From positions 140,420 through 204,419 of the forward strand of contig NZ_VRYN01000003.1 of NCBI RefSeq assembly GCF_008124605.1: DNA of 64,000 nt, read 5' to 3'. The notes under the pieces were generated by a model. That model ran no database searches and was not told the DNA's origin. It was given only the letters and a program-made list of their open reading frames with translations. Of the stretch, positions 9,193 to 17,994 are shown piece by piece. The DNA is from Halobacterium salinarum DSM 3754. GTDB taxonomy: Archaea > Halobacteriota > Halobacteria > Halobacteriales > Halobacteriaceae. The translations under genes were made by a program, and so were the position numbers. Numbering within the stretch: position 1 is the first letter of the stretch; the number at the start of each line of letters is the position of its first letter.

Positions 9193-11636
9193 GGCGCGCC
9201 GTGGTGTGCTTGCTCGCCGCGCTCGCGGTGGGGCTCGTGTTCGCGGCCGCCGCGCTCGGTGCCGGCACATCGGCGGCTGCCACCGGCGACGCGACGTACG
9301 TCGGCACGAACGTCACGACGAACACCACGTGGACCCCCGGTGAGGGCCCGTACGTGGTGACGACCGAACTGACCGTCACGGAGAACGCGACGCTCACCGT
9401 CGCCCCGGGCACGACGGTCCAGGTCGCCAAGGACGCCTCGATCACGGTGGCCGGCAGCCTCGATGCGGCCGGCACGAGCACCGACCGCGTGTCGTTCACG
9501 ACCGCGCGCCCGAAACCACAGCCCGGCTCGTGGACCGCCATCACGTACGCCGGCACCGCTGACTCCCGGTTGCGCCTCGCAAACACCACCGTCGAATACG
9601 CCACCACGGCGGTTCGCGTGGCGTCCGCAGACGGCCGCATCACCGTCCAGGACAGCCTGCTGCGCAAGCACGTGCGCGCTGGCGTGGCCGTCACGACCGC
9701 CGACGGGCCGCCGTCGCTGCGGCTCGCGCGCTCGACGATCGCCGACACCGGCTACGCGGGCGTGGCCGTCACGACCCCCGGAACGGACCCGTTCGCGCGC
9801 CGTGTGGCCGGCGTCACGATCCGGGACACCGACTTCCGGAACCCCGGCCAGTACGGCGTGGTGGTTCGCGCCCGCCACCTGGTCGGTGTGTCGGTCGTCG
9901 GGGGGTCGATCACCGGCTACGAGTCCGGCGGCGTCGCCGTTTCCACGGGCAACCGTGCGGCCGACGTTCCCGGGCCGGACGACCGCAGTGTCACGTACAC
10001 CACCGTGCACGGCGTCGAGTTCGCCGACGCCCGCGGCGACGCCGTCACCATCGAGAGCGGGCACCTCGATCGGGTGCGCGTCTCCGACATCGACGTCCAC
10101 GGGGTCGACGGCGACGGGATCGGCGTTCGGCGCGCCATCGACCTCGATGATGTCGTGCTTGACGACAACACAGTGCGTGGCGCTGCCCGCGGCATCGCGC
10201 TCACGCACCGCCGCGCACAGCGCCAGCCGCCACACGTCTCGGTCGCCGTGACCAACAACACGCTCCGCGAGACCGTCGGTGCGGGCGTCTCGATCGACGC
10301 CCAACGGCTGTTCGTCTCCCGACTCGACGTTCGGAACAACACTGTCACCGGCAGCGGCGGCGACGGCGTTGCGCTCCACGCGCCGGTGCTTTCGGGTGCC
10401 ACGATCGCGGACAACACGGTTCGCGGGAGCCACGACCGGGGGGTGAACGTTCGGGGCAGTCGCGTCCGGAACCTCACTGTCGCGGGGAACCGTGTGGCGG
10501 CCAACGGTCGGGGCGGCGTGCGCGTGCGTGCCGCGCGCACCCCGGGGCCGCTGACGGTTGCGAACAACACGCTAGTGAACAACGTGGCCTTCGGCGCGCG
10601 CGTCTCCGGCGCGGCGAACGGCGGCCCCGTCGCCGCGCGGAACAACACGGTCGCCGCCAACACGCGTGGCATCACCGTCGACGGGCCGTCGCCGGTTCGG
10701 CTGACGGGCAACACGATCGCCGTCAACACGCGCTCAACCGCCCGCAGCGCCGACGCGAGTGCCGTCGGCCCGTCGGTCGGTGTGACCCTGACCAACGCCT
10801 CCGGGAACGTCACGATCACGCGAAACGACATCTACGGCCACCTCGTCGGGCTGCGAGCCGCGACCAACGGCACCATCGACGCCGAGCACAACTACTGGGG
10901 GGCCCCAAGCGGGCCGTTCTACGCCAGCGTCACGCCCGACGGCGACGGGGACACGATCCGCATGCGGCGGGGCGTCGCCGACATCGCGCCGATCGCGGAG
11001 ACACCGCATCGCGCGCTCATCGAGCGCCCATCAGTCAGCCTCACGGCCAACCGGTCGACGGTCGCCGCCGGCACCGATGTCCGGGTCACGGCGGCGTCCC
11101 CTGCCGGGCCGAACGCGACCTACCAGTTCACCGTGGACGGGCAGCGCCGCCCCACGCAGGCGTCGCCGTCGCTCGTCAGCGCGTTCGACGACCCCGGTGC
11201 ACACGAGATCGCGGTGGCTGTGGTGAACGACCGGGGGGTGGCCAGCCGCCCGCCCGCCACGACGACCGTCCGGGTTGAGGACGCGTCCACGGCCCCAGCG
11301 ACGACGGCACCGCCCCCGACAGCCGGCCCACCTCAGCCCGCGGACAGCGCCGCACCGCCGTCGCTTCTGGATAGCGTCCTGTCGGTCCCTGGACTGCTCG
11401 GGGGCGCGCTGTGGGTGCTTGCGGTTGGCGTCGGCGGGTACGGCGTCGTCGCGTCGATGCGCGGTGCCCAACCCCCGGTTCGGGGGCGGGTCGCGCACGC
11501 ACTCGCGGTGGTCGCCGCCGGCGTCTGGATCGCCGCCGGACTGCTCGCGGTCCCGCCGCTGCTGTCGGCGGGCGGCGTGGCACTCGCTGGGTGGGGTGTG
11601 GTGACCGCCGCGGTCGTGGCCGCGGCGAGCAGGTAG
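9189..11636 (+). CDS. membrane-anchored right-handed beta-helix surface protein
   Basis: An 815-aa exported protein. After an N-terminal signal ([22 protein letters not shown]) comes a region with [14 protein letters not shown], a typical beta-helix cap. Then about 500 residues of short repeating turns built around NNT, for example VANNTLVNN and IADNTVRGS, follow: a parallel beta-helix of the NosD/pectate-lyase-like type. [10 protein letters not shown] motif closes the helix near residue 570. An Ig-like segment, a Thr/Pro-rich linker and three C-terminal hydrophobic helices follow. The many Asn-Xaa-Thr sequons suggest heavy N-glycosylation. Translation is coupled to the Ca-repeat protein upstream. 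The ligand or substrate is unknown. Confidence 0.8.
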   Translation: MRRAVVCLLAALAVGLVFAAAALGAGTSAAATGDATYVGTNVTTNTTWTPGEGPYVVTTELTVTENATLTVAPGTTVQVAKDASITVAGSLDAAGTSTDRVSFTTARPKPQPGSWTAITYAGTADSRLRLANTTVEYATTAVRVASADGRITVQDSLLRKHVRAGVAVTTADGPPSLRLARSTIADTGYAGVAVTTPGTDPFARRVAGVTIRDTDFRNPGQYGVVVRARHLVGVSVVGGSITGYESGGVAVSTGNRAADVPGPDDRSVTYTTVHGVEFADARGDAVTIESGHLDRVRVSDIDVHGVDGDGIGVRRAIDLDDVVLDDNTVRGAARGIALTHRRAQRQPPHVSVAVTNNTLRETVGAGVSIDAQRLFVSRLDVRNNTVTGSGGDGVALHAPVLSGATIADNTVRGSHDRGVNVRGSRVRNLTVAGNRVAANGRGGVRVRAARTPGPLTVANNTLVNNVAFGARVSGAANGGPVAARNNTVAANTRGITVDGPSPVRLTGNTIAVNTRSTARSADASAVGPSVGVTLTNASGNVTITRNDIYGHLVGLRAATNGTIDAEHNYWGAPSGPFYASVTPDGDGDTIRMRRGVADIAPIAETPHRALIERPSVSLTANRSTVAAGTDVRVTAASPAGPNATYQFTVDGQRRPTQASPSLVSAFDDPGAHEIAVAVVNDRGVASRPPATTTVRVEDASTAPATTAPPPTAGPPQPADSAAPPSLLDSVLSVPGLLGGALWVLAVGVGGYGVVASMRGAQPPVRGRVAHALAVVAAGVWIAAGLLAVPPLLSAGGVALAGWGVVTAAVVAAASR

Positions 11637-11647
11637 CCGGTGGGGTC

Positions 11648-12088
11648 TCAGTTGGCGCTCGTGCTCCACGTCCAGCGCAGATCGAGCACGAACCGGTAGC
11701 CACCGCTGACGAGGATGCCGACGGCGTTCGAGAGCAAGTACGGCAGGCTGTACCACTCGACGAGCGCGAACAACACCCCCAACTGGATCGGGATCGCGGT
11801 CCCGCGAACGACGTTGGTCTTCACCAGCCCAACGGCGTACTCCACGCGGCCGCTGTTCCGGATCGCCTGAAAGGTCCACGCGTTGTTCAAGACGTACGTC
11901 AGCACGATCGTGGCCTCGATCGCGGCGACCGCACTGGGGATGTAGGCCACCTCGACCGCGTCAACGAACACCCACAGCAGCGCCATCTGGGCGCCCGCCG
12001 CAACCACACCGACGGCGGCGAACCGGCGCAGCCTGGTTGCGGTCGGCCCGGAGTTAGCGCGGCGAAGCAGCCGCCGAATCATCCACAC
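11648..12088 (-). CDS. GtrA-like membrane protein
   Basis: A 146-aa protein with four predicted transmembrane helices and the GtrA-family pattern: RFAAVGVVAAGAQMALLWVF at the start, then YVLNNAWTFQ in the second helix-loop region, and YRFVLDLRWTWS at the end. GtrA proteins are linked to transfer of polyprenyl-linked sugars across the membrane, often in cell-surface polysaccharide or glycoprotein pathways. It is convergent with the glycosylation-site-rich beta-helix protein, 11 bases between stops; a shared role in surface glycosylation would fit but is only inference. Confidence 0.85.
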   Translation of the reverse strand: MWMIRRLLRRANSGPTATRLRRFAAVGVVAAGAQMALLWVFVDAVEVAYIPSAVAAIEATIVLTYVLNNAWTFQAIRNSGRVEYAVGLVKTNVVRGTAIPIQLGVLFALVEWYSLPYLLSNAVGILVSGGYRFVLDLRWTWSTSAN

Positions 12089-12459
12089 AGCACCACCGTC
12101 GGAGTGGCCGACGCAGTCGCTCTCGTGTGAGTCACGCCTACCGAGGCGTACGTGTGTAACGATGTATCACTGTTCCGGTCGTGTCAACGCACACCGCAAC
12201 CCAGCCGGGAGTTGCGTTCGCCGTTATCATGGCTGATATCACGAGGCATACTCTTATCTGTGTGATCCGGAATGAACGGATACGGTGGCACTAACGGGTG
12301 TCACACGCTCCCTGATAGACTGCCACCGGATCCCCGAGACGTTTTCACCTGCGGTCCGCTGACACCCCTTGGAACCGTTCCACAGCTGGGCGGCCACGCA
12401 TGCTTTATGCCACACCAGCCGGTGATCGGTGATCGTAACGCGACTGCAGGAAGTTGGAA
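12089..12459. other. 371-base stretch with promoter-like site and stem-loop
   Basis: No convincing coding region. A TATA-like cttatc near 12253-12258 is followed about 29 bases later by GGTGGCA (12284-12290), which pairs perfectly with TGCCACC (12321-12327). This could be a small RNA with a 5' stem-loop. A 68-codon plus-strand frame beginning at 12272 has a Cys/Pro-rich, non-acidic composition unlike Halobacterium proteins and is not taken as a gene. A further ctttatgcc near 12403 is a weak promoter candidate. Confidence 0.35.
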
Positions 12460-12534
12460 TGCTCCGTCAGGGATTTGAACCCTAGTCCTTGCCGTGAGAG
12501 GGCAAGATGATTGGCCGGACTACACCAACGGAGC
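12460..12534 (-). tRNA. tRNA-Glu (anticodon CUC)
   Basis: On the minus strand a 75-base tRNA folds with acceptor stem GCTCCGT / ACGGAGC, discriminator A, T-arm GGTTCAAATCC, and anticodon stem TTGCC/GGCAA around CTCTCAC, giving anticodon CTC. D-arm and T-arm are nearly identical to tRNA-Glu(UUC) at 4678, with changes mainly in the anticodon and acceptor stems. No intron and no encoded CCA. Confidence 0.95.
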
Positions 12535-12561
12535 GCGTCCACTCTTCGGTAATTGGGAGAC

Positions 12562-12571
12562 ACAAATAACC
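12562..12571 (-). promoter_or_regulatory. TATA box of tRNA-Glu(CUC)
   Basis: On the minus strand the element reads ggttatttgt, centred about 32 bases upstream of the tRNA 5' end, the normal archaeal spacing for a short leader. Confidence 0.5.
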
Positions 12572-12630
12572 GTTTCGTCTCGCGGGCAGACTGTCACTCC
12601 CTCCCGTAGCGCCGGGGGACACGCGGCCGG

Positions 12631-13374
12631 TCAGGGCGCGAGCCGGTTCTTCCGGTGTTTCATCTCCGCGTCGTAATATTCGAAGGTGTGGGGACACCAC
12701 TGAGCGGCCGCATCGAGTAGCTGTTCGGTGAGCTCGCGGATCTCCCACTGTGCGTCGGCGGCGGCCCGCATGTCCGCGACGTGCATCAGCGACCGCGGGT
12801 TCAGCGTGATCACCACGTTCACTTCGGTCCCGATGGGGAGCACGAACCGGGCGTCCTCCGGGGGCATCCCGAGCCCCAGCAGTTCCTGGTAGTCTTCGAC
12901 GGCGCGCCGCACCGACGCCTGGAAGACCGCCTCGCGTTCGGCCATGGTCTCCTCGTCGATGTCGCCCGCGTCCTGGTTGCGGCCGACCCAGTCGGGGTCG
13001 GTCGCCGACGGCGGCGTCACCACCAGCTCGCCCTCCGCAACCGCCGCCGGATCGACGTCGTCGAACGCGACGTAGCGCATCGACTGCACGTCGAAGCTGG
13101 CGTGGCGGTGGCGAGTGAGCTGCGCCATACACGACCGGCTCACACCCTCGATGGCGAACGTCGCCGACGGATGCTCGAAGGGGCCGTAGTGGCCGCGAGT
13201 GAGCAGCTGTGCGATGAGGTTCGACAGCTTTTCGTCTGTGGTGTCGCCGTCCACGGACGCCATCGCGGTGTCGAGTGGCGTGTCACCGACCCAGTCGGAC
13301 ATGTAGTCGTTGCGGGCGCTCTGACAGATGAGTTCCTCCGGGTTCTCAGTCGCTTCGAGGAGACGGACGCGCAT
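12631..13374 (-). CDS. thyX: flavin-dependent thymidylate synthase ThyX
   Basis: A 247-aa enzyme that methylates dUMP to dTMP with methylenetetrahydrofolate and FADH2. The ThyX motif RHRHASFDVQSMR lies at residues 88-100, and LNPRSLMHVADMR toward the C-terminus supplies the second conserved arginine region. Start MRVRLLEATE was preferred over upstream ATGs because the upstream part has no acidic composition. A TATA-like tgtttttgc about 35 bases upstream is plausible. It is divergent from the cupin gene. Haloarchaea using ThyX need reduced folate, which fits FolP and MptE elsewhere in the window. Confidence 0.95.
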   Translation of the reverse strand: MRVRLLEATENPEELICQSARNDYMSDWVGDTPLDTAMASVDGDTTDEKLSNLIAQLLTRGHYGPFEHPSATFAIEGVSRSCMAQLTRHRHASFDVQSMRYVAFDDVDPAAVAEGELVVTPPSATDPDWVGRNQDAGDIDEETMAEREAVFQASVRRAVEDYQELLGLGMPPEDARFVLPIGTEVNVVITLNPRSLMHVADMRAAADAQWEIRELTEQLLDAAAQWCPHTFEYYDAEMKHRKNRLAP

Positions 13375-13459
13375 GCTAGACGGTGTGCCTGCCGGTGGCA
13401 AAAACACTCCGAACCCACGCGCCGGTACCATGAAGTGGTGCCACGAACCACGTCGAAAC

Positions 13460-13798
13460 ATGGCCCACAAGGACGTGTCAGTGGACGACGTCGACTCGGC
13501 GCTGTCGGCCGACGCGGACGCCGACCTCTACTTCATGAAAGACGCCCTGAACACCGACGAGGTCGCCATCTCGGTGTACCACATGGAGCCGGGCGCAACC
13601 GGAATGGAGCACGACCACGCCAACGACGGCCAGGAGGAAGTGTACTACGTCGCCGACGGCGGTGTGGACGTCGTCTTCGACGACGAGACGGTGTCGCTGG
13701 ACGCCGGCGACGCCATCCGCGTCGACGCCACCGACGACCGACAGCTCCACAACGGCGATCACCACTCCGAGCTGGTGTTGGTGGGCGCACCCCGCTGA
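13460..13798 (+). CDS. cupin-domain protein
   Basis: A 112-aa single-domain cupin. The metal-binding cupin motif 1 is seen as GxxxxxHxH in PGATGMEHDHANDGQEEVYY, with His, His and Glu ligands, and motif 2 as LDAGDAIRVDATDDRQLHN, where the last His is the fourth ligand. Such small cupins act as sugar or small-molecule binding enzymes or as sensors; the substrate cannot be inferred. The start MAHKDVSVDD was chosen over upstream frames that are Arg-rich. It precedes an MBL-fold hydrolase on the same strand by about 50 bases and may be cotranscribed. Confidence 0.82.
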   Translation: MAHKDVSVDDVDSALSADADADLYFMKDALNTDEVAISVYHMEPGATGMEHDHANDGQEEVYYVADGGVDVVFDDETVSLDAGDAIRVDATDDRQLHNGDHHSELVLVGAPR

Positions 13799-13851
13799 CC
13801 GCGCGCGCCGCGTGCGGCAACCCCTAAGTGGTGGCCGGCATACGGACAGCC

Positions 13852-14430
13852 ATGCCGACGAACCTTTCGGCGGGCGTTCAGGCGTTCACGAGCAACGTGT
13901 TTCTGGTGACCGGCGACCGCGACGTGGTGGTTGACGCGGGCGCGAACTACGACGTCGTCGCCGCGGTCCGCGACCACGGCGTCACGCCCGACGCGGTCGT
14001 CATCACACACCCGCATCCCGACCACGTCGGCAACCTCGACGCGCTCGTGGACGCCTTCGACCCGACCGTGCTCGGGTTCGACGGCGTCGCCGACGCCGAC
14101 CGGGCGCTGGCCGACGGCGACGAAATCCGGCTCGGCGACGACGACTACGTGGTTCTGCACACGCCCGGCCACGAACCCCACCACGTGTGTCTGTACAGCC
14201 CGGCCGCCGGCGTGTTGTTCTCCGCGGATCTGGTGTTCGCGAACGGCAGCTTCGGGCGCACGGACCTCGACGGCGGCGACCGGGAGACGCTGGTCGAGAG
14301 CATCGACCGGCTCGCCGACACCGTCGCGGGCGAGGAACTGACGGCGCTGTATCCCGGCCACGGCCCCAGCGTCACCTCGGATCCGGCCGCCGACATCGAC
14401 CTGGCGGCCCGATCCGCGCGCTTCCAGTGA
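13852..14430 (+). CDS. metallo-beta-lactamase-fold hydrolase
   Basis: A 192-aa MBL-fold protein of glyoxalase II-like type. The zinc motif THPHPDHVG (HxHxDH) is followed by HTPGHEPHHVC (third His) and by an Asp in LFSADLVFANGSFGRTDL and a final His in YPGHGPS. This is the complete dinuclear metal site of hydroxyacylglutathione hydrolases and relatives. Haloarchaea lack glutathione but make gamma-glutamylcysteine, so a related thioester is a possible substrate. Start MPTNLSAG was chosen 8 codons inside the frame. Confidence 0.85.
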   Translation: MPTNLSAGVQAFTSNVFLVTGDRDVVVDAGANYDVVAAVRDHGVTPDAVVITHPHPDHVGNLDALVDAFDPTVLGFDGVADADRALADGDEIRLGDDDYVVLHTPGHEPHHVCLYSPAAGVLFSADLVFANGSFGRTDLDGGDRETLVESIDRLADTVAGEELTALYPGHGPSVTSDPAADIDLAARSARFQ

Positions 14431-14437
14431 GCCGCGG

Positions 14438-14707
14438 TTAGCTCGTGTCCAGGCCGTAGTATCCGGGTTCGTCGTCGGTCCGGGGTTCCGCGACGACGAG
14501 CGCGCCGGCGTGCAGCATCACCCACGGGATCGCCCAGTCGAGCAACACGTCCTCGGTGCCGCGATCGATGTCCGCGTCGGGCTCCAGGTCCTGCAGCAGG
14601 CGCGCGATCTCGTAGACGGTGTACATGCGGTCGTCGTCGAGTAATGCCGCTGGCTCGTAGAAGTCACACGGGTACAGGTCGTCGAACTCGGATTTCGCAA
14701 CCGGCAT
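14438..14707 (-). CDS. small conserved haloarchaeal protein, unknown function
   Basis: An 89-aa acidic protein starting MPVAKSEFDDLYPCDFYEP. It has a helix YEIARLLQDLEPDADI in the middle and an aromatic C-terminus ending PGYYGLDTS. I believe similar short proteins are widespread in haloarchaea, but no function is known to me. An upstream ATG (16 codons earlier) would add a hydrophobic extension that overlaps the promoter of the divergent gene; the internal ATG was preferred. Convergent with the MBL hydrolase, 7 bases between stops. Confidence 0.65.
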   Translation of the reverse strand: MPVAKSEFDDLYPCDFYEPAALLDDDRMYTVYEIARLLQDLEPDADIDRGTEDVLLDWAIPWVMLHAGALVVAEPRTDDEPGYYGLDTS

Positions 14708-14794
14708 GTGCTGACAGGCGGCGGCGACGCCGAAAAACCCAGCGAGTTGACCCAACGGTTATCTGTCTCGCCGAAGTCCATGTATCCGCCCAAC

Positions 14795-15256
14795 ATGTCA
14801 GATAGTTCACCGCAGTTGGACGACCAACGCACAGACGCCATGCAGGCGCTCGTGGACGCCGTCATGGATCGAGTCGGAGACAGCCTCCGGGACATCTGGG
14901 TGCTTGACCGGCACGCGCAGGCGCTGCTGTACATGCGCGATGACGTTGCAGCCCGCACGACGACCGTGGACGCCCAGCGGTACCTCGACAACGAGCGCTA
15001 CGGGTTCATCACTCGCGCCACCTACAACCGCCTCCACTACGCCACGCTGCGGTACACGCACCGTGGGTTCGACACCTGGGAGCTGTTCCGGACGTTCCTT
15101 GATGCCGCCGATGGCACCACTTCCGCTGGCGTCGTCATCGGCCTCGACGCCGACGGCACCTGCTACGATTTCGACGCGCTCACCGACACCGTGCACGCGG
15201 TCGGTGACGAGCACAGCGTCGCCGCACTCACGCCAGCCACTGATGAGCCGCCATGA
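14795..15256 (+). CDS. haloarchaeal hypothetical protein (153 aa)
   Basis: The protein begins MSDSSPQLDDQRTDAMQ and contains DSLRDIWVLDRHAQALLYMRDDVA, a helix pattern, then aromatic-rich HYATLRYTHRGFDTWELFRTF and a beta strand GVVIGLDADG. It looks like a compact alpha/beta domain, perhaps a haloarchaeal sensory output-like (HalX/HalOD-type) or ligand domain; this is a guess from layout only. A TATA-like ggttatct at 14757-14764 is too close for the ATG at 14780, so the ATG at 14795 was chosen. It is divergent from the 89-aa gene. Confidence 0.6.
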   Translation: MSDSSPQLDDQRTDAMQALVDAVMDRVGDSLRDIWVLDRHAQALLYMRDDVAARTTTVDAQRYLDNERYGFITRATYNRLHYATLRYTHRGFDTWELFRTFLDAADGTTSAGVVIGLDADGTCYDFDALTDTVHAVGDEHSVAALTPATDEPP

Positions 15257-15284
15257 CGCGAAAAAAACACGGGAGCGTGTTCGG

Positions 15285-15887
15285 TCACTCGAACAGCGAC
15301 ACCACGTCGTCGTAGTTCGCCGCGATGGGGTCCCAGTCGATCACCTCGAAGAAGGCGTCGACGAAGCTGCCGCGGTCGGGGCCGTAGTCGTAGTAGTAGG
15401 AGTGCTCCCAGACGTCGAGGGCGAGGATGGGGTGGCTGCCCCAGAGCGCGCCCTCGTCGTGGTTGTCCACGGCCACGTTCCGGAGCTGCTTGGCGACCGG
15501 ATCGTAGACGAGCAGCGCCCAGCCGCTGGCCGCGCCGGCCGCCACCTCGAATTCAGCCCGCCAGTTCTCGTAGGAGCCGAAGTCCGCCGCGATGCGGTCG
15601 GCGAGCGCCCCGGACGGCTCGCCGCCCCCGTCGGGACTCATGTGCTCCCAGAACATCGTGTGGAGGTAGTGCCCACAGCCGTTGTGCGTGACGTCCCCGA
15701 GCGCGCCGGCAGTCGAAGCGTGGTCGCCGGTCTCACGGTTCTCCGCCAGCGTCTCCTCGGCGCTGTTGAGGCCGTCCACGTAGCTCTGGTGGTGGGTGTC
15801 GTGGTGCCACGTGACCACCTGCTCACTGATGTGTGGTTCGAGTGCGTCGTAGTCGTACGGCAGCGATGGGAGTTCGTGCTGGCTCAT
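15285..15887 (-). CDS. sod2: superoxide dismutase, manganese type
   Basis: A 200-aa Mn/Fe-family SOD that converts superoxide to H2O2 and oxygen. Metal ligands are visible at His28 (TWHHDTHHQ), His76 (LHTMFWEHM), Asp158 and His162 (DVWEHSYYYDYG). The length and N-terminus (LPYDYDALEPHIS) match haloarchaeal Mn-SOD. A minus-strand TATA-like acatttaaca lies at 15925-15934, between this gene and phr2, so it has its own promoter although phr2 is directly upstream on the same strand. The sod/photolyase adjacency has been described in Halobacterium. Confidence 0.95.
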   Translation of the reverse strand: MSQHELPSLPYDYDALEPHISEQVVTWHHDTHHQSYVDGLNSAEETLAENRETGDHASTAGALGDVTHNGCGHYLHTMFWEHMSPDGGGEPSGALADRIAADFGSYENWRAEFEVAAGAASGWALLVYDPVAKQLRNVAVDNHDEGALWGSHPILALDVWEHSYYYDYGPDRGSFVDAFFEVIDWDPIAANYDDVVSLFE

Positions 15888-15951
15888 CGGTGGAATCCAC
15901 CGGATCAGTGATCACGCGGCGTCATGTTAAATGTTCGTGAGGATCGTGGGC

Positions 15952-17397
15952 TCACTCGTCGCCGCGCGCACGCTCGAACATCGCGATCGCGTCCTCGCGG
16001 CGCTGGCTGTGGTCCACGATGGGGTCCGGATACTCCGGGGCGTGTCGGCGGCGCTCGGACAGCGACAGCTCGTGCCAGCTGTGGATCGCGTCCGCGGGCA
16101 CGTCCCGGAGTTCGGGGACGAACTCGGTGATGTAGTCGGCGTCGGGGTCGTAGCGCTCCCCCTGGGTCATCGGGTTGAACACCCGGAAGTACGGCTGGGC
16201 GTCGGTGCCCGTGGAGGCGGCCCACTGCCAGCCGCCGTTGTCGTTGGCGGTGTCGTGGTCCGCGAGCTTCTCCCGGAACCAGTCGTAGCCCGCCCGCCAG
16301 TCCACCAGGAGGTCTTTCGTGAGGAAGGCGGCGACGATCATCCGCACGCGGTTGTGCATGTACGCTTCCGCGCGGAGCTGGCGCATGCCGGCGTCCACGA
16401 TCGGATAGCCGGTTTCGCCGTCCTTCCAGGCCTGCAGCGCCGCGGGGTCGTCGCGCCACTCGATGGGGTGCTCGTACGCTTTGAAGTTCTCCGAGACGAC
16501 GTTCTGGTTGAAATACAGGACTTGTGCGTAGAACTCCCGCCACGCGAGCTGGCCGATGAACGCCGCGACGTTCTCGCGTTCGTCGTCGGTGTCGGCGTCG
16601 GATTTCGCCGCGCGTGCGGCCTCGTAGACCGTTCGGATCCCGATCGTGCCGAACTTCAGGTGCGGGGAGAGCCGCGACGTGGGTTCCTCGTGGGGGTAAT
16701 CGCGGCGGTCCTCGTAGCGGTAGATGTCGCCGGACTCGCGGAAGGCATCGAGCAGCGATCGCGCCGCCGCGGTTCCGGCGTCGGGGACCGCCGCCTCCGG
16801 CTCCGCGAAGCCGAGCTCCTGGACGGACGGCAGCGGGCTGGTGTCCGCGAGCGCGGTGTCGGCCGCGAGATCCGCGGGCTCTGGCTCCGGGGCCGGCGGG
16901 TTCTTCTCGCGGTCCTGCCACTTCCGCCAGAAGTACGTGTACACCGAGTACGGGTCGCCCGCGTTCGTGCGGATCTCGCCCGGCCGGTGGTGGACGGCGT
17001 CGTGGAACTGGGCGTGTGCGACGCCCGCCGCGTCGAGGGCGTCGCGCACGCCCGCGTCGCGGTCGGTGGCCAGCCCCGAGTAGTCGTGGTTCCAGACGAC
17101 CCGGGTGGCGTCGAGATCGTTGGCGACCGCCGGGAGCACCGCAGCGGGGTCGCCGTGGCGGACAATGAGGTCGCTGCCGAGGTCGCGGTAGCGCTCCCGG
17201 AGGGCGGCCAGCGCGTCCAGCATGAACGCGACCCGGGGCGGGGCGGCGTGAGCCAACACCTCGTCGTCGAAGCAGAACACCGCCGCGACAGGGCCCTGGT
17301 CGTGGCCGCCGTCGACCGCTGTCACGCCCGGAGCGGCCGCTGCGAGGCCGCGGTTGTCCGTGGTGCGGAGGTCCCGTCGGTGCCAGAACAGTTGCAT
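15952..17397 (-). CDS. phr2: deoxyribodipyrimidine photolyase (CPD photolyase)
   Basis: A 481-aa FAD enzyme that splits UV-induced cyclobutane dimers using light. Residues ~1-130 form the antenna-binding alpha/beta domain (MQLFWHRRDLRTTDNRGLAAAAPG); the helical FAD domain includes TSRLSPHLKFGTIG, the RxxxWR-like AFIGQLAWREFY, and the signature DAGMRQLRAEAYMHNRVRMIVAAFLTKDLLVDWR near the C-terminus. Start MQLFW was set by the photolyase-typical beta strand; the 59 codons upstream in frame are not protein-like. In Halobacterium NRC-1, phr2 is known as the active CPD photolyase. Confidence 0.95.
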   Translation of the reverse strand: MQLFWHRRDLRTTDNRGLAAAAPGVTAVDGGHDQGPVAAVFCFDDEVLAHAAPPRVAFMLDALAALRERYRDLGSDLIVRHGDPAAVLPAVANDLDATRVVWNHDYSGLATDRDAGVRDALDAAGVAHAQFHDAVHHRPGEIRTNAGDPYSVYTYFWRKWQDREKNPPAPEPEPADLAADTALADTSPLPSVQELGFAEPEAAVPDAGTAAARSLLDAFRESGDIYRYEDRRDYPHEEPTSRLSPHLKFGTIGIRTVYEAARAAKSDADTDDERENVAAFIGQLAWREFYAQVLYFNQNVVSENFKAYEHPIEWRDDPAALQAWKDGETGYPIVDAGMRQLRAEAYMHNRVRMIVAAFLTKDLLVDWRAGYDWFREKLADHDTANDNGGWQWAASTGTDAQPYFRVFNPMTQGERYDPDADYITEFVPELRDVPADAIHSWHELSLSERRRHAPEYPDPIVDHSQRREDAIAMFERARGDE

Positions 17398-17437
17398 GCC
17401 GGGGGGTTGGGCGGCCGGCATCCTCAACGTGTGGGTG

Positions 17438-17893
17438 TCAGTCGTCGCGGAACACGCGGAACGACCCGCGTCCCACGGCCACTTCGGTGGGCTCGGCGTC
17501 CGCCGTGTCGGCGGGCGTGACGACCGAGATCTCCGCCACGCCGACGGTTGAGCCGACGCGCACGACCGACGCATCGGCGATCAGGTCGCCGCGGGCCGGC
17601 CGGAGATAGGACACGTTCAGATCGATGGTGGCGACGTTCGCGGCGACGGGTTTCGGGAGCGCGCTGCGCACCGCCAGCCCGCCGGCGGTGTCGATCAGCG
17701 TCGCCGCGATCCCGCCGTGGACGTCTCCCTCGCCGGGACCGTGGTTCGTAAGCTTCTCGTGGTAGGGGATGCGGAGGCGCATCTCGCCGTCGCTGGCGTC
17801 CTCGACGGACACCCCGAGAAACGACAGCAGCCCGTGGTCGTCGACGTAGGACTGGATGAGCGCGGCCGCGTCGTCGGCGTCGAACCCGGTCAT
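17438..17893 (-). CDS. PaaI-family acyl-CoA thioesterase
   Basis: A 151-aa hotdog-fold protein. The PaaI pattern is NHGPGEGDVHGGIAATLIDTAGGLAV, with the HGG(I) loop and a downstream acidic residue, followed by ATIDLNVSYLRPARGDLIADA. These enzymes hydrolyse acyl- or aryl-CoA thioesters in the cytoplasm. The start MTGFDADDAAALIQ was chosen because upstream residues are hydrophobic/Arg-rich and overlap the divergent promoter region. A minus-strand TATA-like ggcttataga lies 27 bases upstream. Nearby acyl-CoA synthetase and SDR genes suggest a fatty-acid context. Confidence 0.85.
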   Translation of the reverse strand: MTGFDADDAAALIQSYVDDHGLLSFLGVSVEDASDGEMRLRIPYHEKLTNHGPGEGDVHGGIAATLIDTAGGLAVRSALPKPVAANVATIDLNVSYLRPARGDLIADASVVRVGSTVGVAEISVVTPADTADAEPTEVAVGRGSFRVFRDD

Positions 17894-17994
17894 GGCTGCG
17901 ACTGGAACCCCGGTGTCTATAAGCCCACCGAGCCGCCACGCCGATCTTATCAGTGAACGTATGAGAACTGCTAAAGTGTGTGCGATCACACGAC

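Noticed and set aside
12272..12478. 68-codon plus-strand frame beginning MNGYGGTNGCHTL
   Set aside because: Non-acidic, Cys/Pro/Gly-rich and runs into the tRNA-Glu(CUC) gene on the opposite strand.
17976..17991. Inverted repeat gtgtg...cacac before the sulfatase-like gene as an operator
   Set aside because: Only a 5-base arm and no second copy was seen in the window, so it is not distinguishable from chance.
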